DNA from: CAJWLW01 sp963580095
Lineage (GTDB): Bacteria; Verrucomicrobiota; Lentisphaeria; JABSQK01; CAJWLW01
DNA length: 7,629 nucleotides
Assembly (NCBI GenBank): GCA_963580095.1
Contig: CAUZJQ010000208.1
Location: 1 to 7,629 of the forward strand
Reading direction: 5' to 3'
The notes below the pieces were generated by a model. It worked only from the letters and a program-made list of their open reading frames with translations, did no database searches and had not been told where the DNA came from. The translations under genes and the position numbers were made by a program. Positions 1 through 6,300 of this stretch are shown here, piece after piece; position 1 is the first letter of the stretch, and each line of letters opens with the position of its first letter.

Positions 1-2289
1 AACGACCTGGCAGCGCTGCTCACTGAAATCACCGGTGCAACCTTCCCCGTGGCAACCGACAAGACCGCACCGTCGTCGCACGAGATTGTGCTCGGAAACA
101 GCAATCGTCGACTCGAGTCACTGCAGTTGACCGGGCTTACCGAGAATTTTATTGAGGACGAATACGAGATCCGCACCGTCGGGACAACGCTGGTCATTGC
201 CGGTGCACCGCCCCGCGGCACGATCAACGGGATCTACGGATTTCTACAGGATCATCTTGGCTGCCGATGGTTCACCGCCGGCGTCAGCCACATTCCAAAA
301 ATTGCCGCCCTGTCGGTAAAAATCGCTGACCGGCAGCGGCCGGCGTTCGAACAGCGCTCGGTGCTGGCCCCGTCACACTGGGACGCGGCGTGGACCGCCC
401 GCAACCGCCTGAATGTGTGCAAGACCTATGGCGGCGCGCAGTCCCGCGCCCATCTCATGAACGACAAACGGGTGCAGACGATCTGGGACTACTATGAATC
501 CCACGGCCTGGCCAACATACCGGAGTCGCTGTTCAGGGAGCACCCGGAGTTCTACGCGAAAATCGGCGGCGAACGTAGCATGCATGAGGAAGGGAATCGA
601 CGCGCCTATTGCATCACCAATCCGGAATTCGTAACCTACGTCGCCGAGTGGCTCGGACGTCGGGTACGCAACGTCAAAGGTCCCATCGTTGTCGGGCTTG
701 GTCACACGGATAGCGACAATCGCTGCCTGTGCGACGTGTGCAAGGCCAGTTACGATCATATCGGCCTGGCCGGCACCTACATGGCCTTCGACAACGCTGT
801 GGCGAAACAGCTGGACGCAGTGAATCCCGATGCCATCGTCGACACGCTCTCCTACGGCATGACCTTCGCGCCGACCCCGGTGAAGATGGCGCCGAACGTG
901 CGCGTCACCTGGTGCCCGATCTCCGGCTGCTACGCCCATGCATTCGGCCAATGTGCAGTCAACCGCGACCGCGGTCATCTCGAGAAGCTGACCCGGTGGC
1001 AGGCGAATACGGATCAGCTGCAGATCTGGTATTACCATTATCAAGCCGACAACCTCATGCCGCATCTGCGCCTCAACGCCACGCGAGAAAATTTTCAGGA
1101 ATTCCACCGGCGCGGCATTCAGGCGATTTTTGTCGAATCCTATGGCGGCACGGCCTGCCTGCGCACCCATCCGGTGCCAGACGGCGACAAACTGATCCCG
1201 GCCTTCGGTGCCGCCGATCGCGGCGAATACTTCACCGTGCCAATGGAGCTCGATCATCTGCGCTCATACATTCTCTGCCGCCTGCTGTGGAATCCGGATT
1301 ACGACATCGAAACCGGTATCCGCGAATTCTGTCACGGCTACTACGGCGCGGCCGGGCCGGACATGGTCGAGTACGTCCTGGCAGTCGAGTCGCTCGATTC
1401 GTACGCCCGTACGACGGGCTCCTACGAACAGTACGACGGTGTGCATCAGAGTTGCGGCGCTGCACCTGAGTTGAAATGGGATGTAACCGGGCGTCTCAGT
1501 GCACTGTTCGATCGTGCCGAAGCCCGCGTCGCCACGGACTCGGTGCTGCTTCGTCGCATACAGATGGCACGGCTGCCGCTGCAACTGTCGATCCTCTGTT
1601 ATGCCGCAGCTGACGATCCGCTGCGCCAACCGGCCTTCAACGGGTTCTTCCAACTCACCGAGGAACTCGGGCTGAAAGTAATCAATCGCTCCGGCATCAG
1701 TTACAAGCGCATGGCGTTGGCTGAGTTCAAGAAGCTGGTGAGCGACCCGACGAAGATCATCCGGCGCGGCGAGGAACCGCTCGGCGCCAACCTGCTCCGC
1801 AACTCGAATTTCGAGCTTGACCAGGATGCGGACGGTATCCCCGACGGCTGGACCGCCACCGGCAAGTATAATCCCGAGGGCTACGACCTCGATCCGGCCG
1901 GCGTCAGCCTCGATGCCGAGCGGGCCTACAGCGGCAAGCACAGCGTCAAGCTGATCAAGCAGCCGGCGGCCAGGCAAACCGTAGCCCTGCGCCAGCGCTT
2001 CCAGACCACGCCCGGCACCTCGTATCGCATGTCGATCCGCTACCAGGCCGACGTCAGCAATGGCTCAGTAGTCATCATCTTCACGCAGTTCGATGCCGAC
2101 GGCACCGAGCTCGGGCACAACGGCAGCGCCGGTGGCATCAAGTCAACTGGAGAGCAGTGGGCCGAGATGCACGCCGACACGACAGCGGATGAAAACACCG
2201 CCGAGCTGATGGTCGAGTTTCTGCTCTACGACGACCAGGCCGAGGGCGTCGCCTGGATCGATGACTTTTTCTGTGCACCGATCAAGTAG
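1..2289 (+). CDS. DUF4838 domain protein with C-terminal carbohydrate-binding-like domain (5' partial)
   Basis: The frame is open from the first base, so the true start and any signal peptide lie upstream; the GTG at 49 is internal. Numbering from the first codon, 762 residues are visible. Residues 1-100 read like the beta/alpha N-terminal domain that precedes DUF4838 and GH67-type barrels (LLTEITGATFPV, then GTINGIYGFLQDHLGCRWF). The DUF4838 barrel-like core covers about 110-480. It contains VVGLGHTDSDNRCLCDVC with Cys242, Cys244 and Cys247, then GIQAIFVESYGG, LCRLLWNPDYD and a YYGAAGPDMVEYV helix, all wording typical of this family. From about residue 595 (NLLRNSNFE, PDGW, AYSGKHSVKL) follows a CBM4/9-like jelly roll ending in AWIDDFF. 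DUF4838 proteins are presumed glycoside hydrolases, but the substrate is unknown. By family, secretion is expected. It converges on the pilin-like gene 175 bp downstream. Family call is strong; function is inferred. Confidence 0.88.
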   Translation, partial: NDLAALLTEITGATFPVATDKTAPSSHEIVLGNSNRRLESLQLTGLTENFIEDEYEIRTVGTTLVIAGAPPRGTINGIYGFLQDHLGCRWFTAGVSHIPKIAALSVKIADRQRPAFEQRSVLAPSHWDAAWTARNRLNVCKTYGGAQSRAHLMNDKRVQTIWDYYESHGLANIPESLFREHPEFYAKIGGERSMHEEGNRRAYCITNPEFVTYVAEWLGRRVRNVKGPIVVGLGHTDSDNRCLCDVCKASYDHIGLAGTYMAFDNAVAKQLDAVNPDAIVDTLSYGMTFAPTPVKMAPNVRVTWCPISGCYAHAFGQCAVNRDRGHLEKLTRWQANTDQLQIWYYHYQADNLMPHLRLNATRENFQEFHRRGIQAIFVESYGGTACLRTHPVPDGDKLIPAFGAADRGEYFTVPMELDHLRSYILCRLLWNPDYDIETGIREFCHGYYGAAGPDMVEYVLAVESLDSYARTTGSYEQYDGVHQSCGAAPELKWDVTGRLSALFDRAEARVATDSVLLRRIQMARLPLQLSILCYAAADDPLRQPAFNGFFQLTEELGLKVINRSGISYKRMALAEFKKLVSDPTKIIRRGEEPLGANLLRNSNFELDQDADGIPDGWTATGKYNPEGYDLDPAGVSLDAERAYSGKHSVKLIKQPAARQTVALRQRFQTTPGTSYRMSIRYQADVSNGSVVIIFTQFDADGTELGHNGSAGGIKSTGEQWAEMHADTTADENTAELMVEFLLYDDQAEGVAWIDDFFCAPIK

Positions 2290-2344
2290 CCGGGTATTGA
2301 ATCGCGCTCCTCAACAGAAAGGGTGATGCCGGATACGGACGGCT

Positions 2345-2379
2345 GGTGGCGCCGGCAAGCGGTATTCTGCAAGCGCCAC
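2345..2379 (+). repeat. 35-bp perfect inverted repeat, left arm
   Basis: This arm is the exact reverse complement of 2524-2558, 35 of 35 bases, with 144 bp between the arms. It lies 55 bp after the stop of the DUF4838 gene and outside any gene. Read on the plus strand it would encode VAPASGILQAP, the same peptide that the right arm encodes within the pilin-like gene on the minus strand. The 22 bases beyond the outer edge also match in part, including a shared ATGCCGG at equal distance (2326-2332 here), which suggests a once longer inverted duplication. Confidence 0.9.
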
Positions 2380-2404
2380 CCGGAACTTGCCGGCGACGAA
2401 CTCG

Positions 2405-2432
2405 ATCAAGGTAAAGACACGTGAGCCTTGAT
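2405..2432. other. hairpin between convergent genes, loop with CACGTG
   Basis: ATCAAGG (2405-2411) pairs with CCTTGAT (2426-2432) across a 14-nt loop that contains the palindrome CACGTG (2418-2423). With a one-base bulge the stem extends by about two further pairs (CG at 2403-2404 with CG at 2434-2436). It sits between the two convergent stop codons, where a bidirectional terminator would be expected. There is no T-tract on either strand, so a classical intrinsic terminator is not supported. Its function is unknown. Confidence 0.35.
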
Positions 2433-2464
2433 TCGGTCGCAGCACCGCAGGATTCCGGTGGTAA

Positions 2465-3247
2465 TCAGTAATACGCATCGCCGACGTAGAATGGCATTGC
2501 GCCCTCGTAATAATAGGTCTCCAGTGGCGCTTGCAGAATACCGCTTGCCGGCGCCACCCCGCCGCCGCCGCCGGCATAATAATCGAGGCCATCGTAGACG
2601 AAATCAGGTGCCCGATACCATCTTGCCGAGCCGTCGAAATAAAGCGCATTGAAGCCGCCCTCGTGAGAATTGGCAGAATCATTCCGATATACGTCGGTAA
2701 CGGCTGTCGCCGAAAAGTTTCGAGCAATATTGGCCGCCGGGTTTTCCGGATGGGAGTTCACCGCCCGCAGCGCTGTCGACCGGTAGTTGTAGCTCGACAG
2801 GGCAGCGCCGGAGACAGTCAGGGAAACGTCCTGAAGCCGATCAACACAAGCGGATTTCAGGTAAGTCGAGCCATATTGCTCCTCCGACTGCGCCGGACAG
2901 AAATAGACCTCGGCAGCCTTCAGATGCCCTTCATCGTAAAGGATACCCAAACCGCCGTAGAACGCCCCGGACTGGCCCCACAAGTTTGAGAACCAAAAGT
3001 TGTAATCGGCCGGCGGCCCGTCCCATCGCAGGTTCGGCGGGCAGAAATCACGGTTGTCACCGGCGTACATCGTCAGGGCAATGCCCATTTGTTTTTGATT
3101 GCTGAGGCAGGCACCCTGCTTGGCCCTGCCCTTCGCATTGGACAATGCCGGCAGCAACATACTCGCCAGAATCGCAATAATGGCAATGACAACGAGGAGC
3201 TCGATGAGGGTAAAAAGATACAGGTTTCGAGCAGGCAATTTCGGCAC
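2465..3247 (-). CDS. Prepilin-type N-terminal domain, H-X9-DG pilin-like protein
   Basis: This 260-residue protein starts with a short basic leader, then FTLIELL at residues 12-18 with the conserved Glu16 (position +5). An uninterrupted hydrophobic helix runs to about residue 35, followed by NAKGRAK and CLSNQKQMGIAL, the usual post-helix pattern of PVC prepilin-like proteins. His195, then nine residues, then Asp205-Gly206 form the H-X9-DG motif. The globular part is Tyr- and Asn-rich, and a 54-residue tail with five Gly (226-230) follows the motif. By family it should be a class III-type pseudopilin or pilin-like surface protein, membrane-anchored by the helix. The residue before Phe12 is Leu, not the usual Gly. 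The start is a GTG without a clear Shine-Dalgarno sequence; an in-frame stop nine codons upstream (3272-3274) limits alternatives to near-cognate codons or the TTG at 3238. It diverges from the large hydrolase gene. Confidence 0.9.
   Translation of the reverse strand: MPKLPARNLYLFTLIELLVVIAIIAILASMLLPALSNAKGRAKQGACLSNQKQMGIALTMYAGDNRDFCPPNLRWDGPPADYNFWFSNLWGQSGAFYGGLGILYDEGHLKAAEVYFCPAQSEEQYGSTYLKSACVDRLQDVSLTVSGAALSSYNYRSTALRAVNSHPENPAANIARNFSATAVTDVYRNDSANSHEGGFNALYFDGSARWYRAPDFVYDGLDYYAGGGGGVAPASGILQAPLETYYYEGAMPFYVGDAYY
2524..2558 (-). repeat. 35-bp perfect inverted repeat, right arm (inside the pilin-like CDS)
   Basis: This is the partner of 2345-2379. It encodes VAPASGILQAP (residues 231-241) in the C-terminal tail of the pilin-like protein, just after the Gly5 run. 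A pilin transcript that reads past its stop at 2465 would carry both arms and could fold a 35-bp perfect duplex enclosing the stop codon and the FTLIE-like stretch. Confidence 0.9.
2559..2573. repeat. (CCG)5 trinucleotide tract
   Basis: Five CCG units on the plus strand encode five consecutive glycines (residues 226-230) of the pilin-like protein on the minus strand. The tract directly abuts the right arm of the 35-bp inverted repeat. As a trinucleotide tract, slippage here would change the Gly count without breaking the frame. Confidence 0.7.
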
Positions 3248-3251
3248 CGGA

Positions 3252-3278
3252 TTGTCGATTGGAATAGAGTGCTATAGT
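3252..3278 (+). promoter_or_regulatory. candidate promoter of the large hydrolase gene
   Basis: TTGTCG (3252-3257) and TATAGT (3273-3278) are spaced 15 bp apart, shorter than the preferred 17. The -10 box differs from consensus at one base and lies within the dyad, so a protein bound there would block both directions. Another AT-rich option for a -10 box is TATAAC at 3289-3294. Weak evidence. Confidence 0.22.
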
Positions 3279-3291
3279 AGCCGTACTCTAT
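3264..3291. promoter_or_regulatory. operator-like dyad in the divergent intergenic region
   Basis: ATAGAGT (3264-3270) and ACTCTAT (3285-3291) are perfect inverted repeats separated by 14 bp. Nested inside is a second palindrome, GCTA-TAG-TAGC (3271-3281). Together they could pair as 7 plus 4 bp with a three-base bulge. The site is AT-rich against GC-rich surroundings and lies between two divergent starts, 17 bp from the pilin-like start and 47 bp from the chosen start of the hydrolase. A shared regulator-binding site or a transcript 5' hairpin are both possible. No specific regulator family is recognisable. Confidence 0.45.
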
Positions 3292-3300
3292 AACAACCAA
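3271..3300 (-). promoter_or_regulatory. candidate promoter of the pilin-like gene
   Basis: On the minus strand TTGGTT (3300 to 3295) lies 18 bp before TATAGC (3276 to 3271), 23 bp upstream of the GTG start. Both hexamers match the sigma-70 consensus only partly, and the -10 box overlaps the dyad. This is a consensus match without other support. Confidence 0.25.
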
Positions 3301-3338
3301 GGATGTTCCGCAATCGAACGGACGCCCGCCCATCCGCC

Positions 3339-6300
3339 ATGCCACGACTGTATATAGTTCTCCTCATCGGTGTTTTGACTTCCGTGCCCGCCTGGGCACA
3401 GCCCACGCTCACGGCAGTCAGTTTTCGCGCCACTTTTGATGCCACGCTCGATGCCGATCTCGCCGCCGGCCGCCCCACGCCGAAAGCAGTCGACGGGAAC
3501 GTCGGCTACGACACCGGCAGGTACGGCCAGGCCCTCGTTGCCGGCGAAGACGGCGCCGGCGTCTCGTATCGCATCGAGCGCAATCTCGATACCAGTAAAG
3601 GCGCCCTGTCCTTCTGGTTCCTGCCGGTGAACTGGACGCCTGGCGAGCTGCGGGCCCATTTGTTCGTGCACTCGCCGTTCGCGGGAATCTTTCGCATCCT
3701 CAACGATGAAGCTGGCCAGTTGGTATTCGAGATCGGAACGGATCTGGGACAACGACGCCGGGTGTCGGCACCCCTTGCGAATTGCGCCCAAGGGGAATGG
3801 GTGCATGTCGTCGTCAACTGGTCGGCCGAGGCGCTGGAGCTGTTCCTTAACGGCAAGGCCGCCGCGAAGACGCCGTGCGAGGCACGGTTTCTACCGCGGA
3901 TTGTGAACTCCAACCTTGTTGTCGGCGACCTGCCCCATGCCCGCGGCCGCGAGACGGTGCGCAAGACCTTGATCGACGACCTGACGATTTACCGTCGTCC
4001 CATGGGTGCCGACGAGCTCGGGCGCGTCGAGGCCACGACCGGCGGCAAGATGCCTGCCTACCGGCCGCCGGCAATCAGTGTCGCCCGGCAGGACGCGCCG
4101 ATTGTCGTCGATGGCATAGCCGATGCCGAAGAATGGCGGCAAGGCGCCGGGTTCGGCAATTTCCTCAATGTCTCGGACCACAAGCTGGCACCGTTGCCGA
4201 CAGAGGTCCGAATCGCACACGACGGGGAAAGACTCTGTTTTGCGGTTGCCTCACCGGTGCTCGCCGGCGTTCCGCTCAAGGCGGACAGCCGCCGGCGCGA
4301 CGATCAGGTGTGGGCGGACGACGCCGTGCAAATTTATCTGACACCGCCGCATGGGGACAATCGCTTCCATTTCGTCAGCAACTGCAAGGGCGTCATCTTC
4401 GACCGCAAGACGATTATCGGGATCAAGCACGATCCGACCTGGAACGGGGAGTGGGAGGTGGCCAATCGGGTTGCCGACGGGACATGGACCCTGGAAGTCG
4501 CGATCACCTTCGAGGCGCTCGGCGTCAAGCCGCCCGCCAACGGCGAGGTCTGGCGACTGAACGTCACGCGCGATCGGGTGGCGCCTCAGAATCTGTCGTG
4601 CTGGCCGCGACTGAACGCCTTTGGCGATGCCGACGGCCACGGGTATCTGCGCTTCAGCGATGCCGGACCGGCGGTGGCGGTGGCAGATTTTGGCAGCGCC
4701 GGCAGCCGGGTCAACTTCGACGCTGCCGTTGCCCTGCCGCCCGGCGCGGCGCCGACCCGATTGGCGGCAACGCTGACTATGGCACGGTCCGGCACTTTGC
4801 TGGCGACCAAGCGCTTCACGCTCGAGGCGGCGGCAGGCGTGAAGCGATTTCCGATCCATGTCGACGCCAGTGACCAGATCCCGGACGTGGTCAGTTTCAC
4901 GGTGGTCGACGCATCCGGTGTCGAGCATTATCACGACACGGCCTACACGCCGGTCACCGGCAGTCTGCAGCTCGACGCGACACCGATTCCAAGCCGGGGG
5001 GTGTGCAAGGTCCAACTGCGGGAGCGCAACAACACGGTCCTCGCTGCCAAGCCAATGGCGGTGGTCGAACTGCGGCCCACCGATACGCCGGATGCGGAGG
5101 CGGTCCGCACGGTCACGCTTGCCACGCTCAACGGCGGCAGTGGGGCCGGTGAATTCGACATCGCATCGCTGCCGCCCGGCTCGTACGAACTGAACGCGCG
5201 CCTGGTTAGCGGCGGCGTGACGCTTGACAGCACCACCGCACCGTTCGTCAAACCGCCCGATCCCTGGCGCACCGCGGGCGTGGGCAAGTCCGACACACCG
5301 CCGCCGCCATGGACACCAATGACCGCGACCGGCGACCACACATCCCTGACCGTCGGCTGCTGGAACCGTGAGTATCAGTTCAACGGCTCGCCCGTGCCCA
5401 CGGTCATACGTAACGGCGACGTGACGCAACTGGCCGCACCGATGCGGCTCGCCGCTCGCGTTGATGAGCGTGAGCTCGACTGGCAGGAACGCCGGATCAC
5501 CGATGTCCAACACGATGACGTACGAGTCAGTTTCTCGACGCACATGCGTGCCGGTGGCATCACCGTCGATGCGCAGACCTACGTCGAGTACGACGGCATG
5601 CTGTGGACCGACATCACGGTCGCGCCCACCGTGGCCAAGACCGCACCGACCCTAGACGCACTCGAATTGATCGTCCCCGTAGATGCGCGTTTCGCCTCGT
5701 TGCGACAGATTCCCAACGAACATCTGCTGACCGGCAACACCGGCAACGAAGACGGCTGGAGCTGGGACTACTCGGCGCGCCGATATTTTCTCTGGATCGG
5801 CAACGAAGACCTTGGCCTGACCTGGTTCTACGAACGCGAAGCGCCGTTCCGTCACAGCGACAAGGCAAAGCGCGTCGGCCTGGAGTTGCGGAACGGGGTG
5901 ATGTACTTCAAGGTGCGGTTTGTCGACCATCGGATCACCTTGGCAGAACCACTGACCCTCAGCTTTGGCCTGCAAGCGACACCGGTAAAGTCGCGGCCGG
6001 CTGGTTGGCGGCGTTGGGGGGAGCCGCGGAAGGTCGGGCAAAGCTTTCATATCCCGTGGACCAGCGAGCCTTTCGATCGTTACGCCGCCGGCTACCCGGA
6101 AGCAACTAACACCGGTTTCTATCGGCGCTTCGTCCAGCGCTACCAGCGGGATCATAAATTCATTCCCTACAAGGTCCTGATGTGGCATGGCATCGACACG
6201 CCGGAGTACAAGTACTACGGCGCCGACTGGGACCTCGGCGGCGGCATCAACAAATACCACGACACGCGCCGGCATTGGTTTGGAATTCGGGTCTGCGGCG

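Noticed and set aside
49..51. GTG at 49 as the start of the DUF4838 gene
   Set aside because: The codons from position 1 already read as the family's N-terminal domain (LLTEITGATFPV), so the gene begins upstream of the window.
373..1257. 294-residue open frame on the minus strand
   Set aside because: It lies opposite the well-supported DUF4838 frame and shows no family signature.
2443..2460. CACCG/CGGTG short hairpin as a terminator
   Set aside because: The stem is only 5 bp with an 8-nt loop and no T-run on either side.
2345..2558. The inverted repeat as the terminal repeats of a small mobile element
   Set aside because: The inner 144 bp contain no transposase, no target-site duplication is seen at the outer edges, and one arm is part of a conserved-type gene.
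2311..2727. 138-residue minus-strand frame overlapping the pilin-like gene 3' end
   Set aside because: It is out of frame with the pilin-like gene for most of its length and has no credible start before FTLIE. Only the short FTLIE echo in it is kept as a finding.
3875..4873. 332-residue open frame on the plus strand
   Set aside because: It is out of frame with the 1430-codon gene, whose LamG and CBM9-like wording is clear over the same bases; this frame has low-complexity Arg-rich content.
4251..5543. 430-residue open frame on the minus strand
   Set aside because: It is antisense to the in-frame hydrolase gene, is rich in Arg, Gly and Ala without recognisable domains, and is explained by GC-rich codon bias of the opposite strand.
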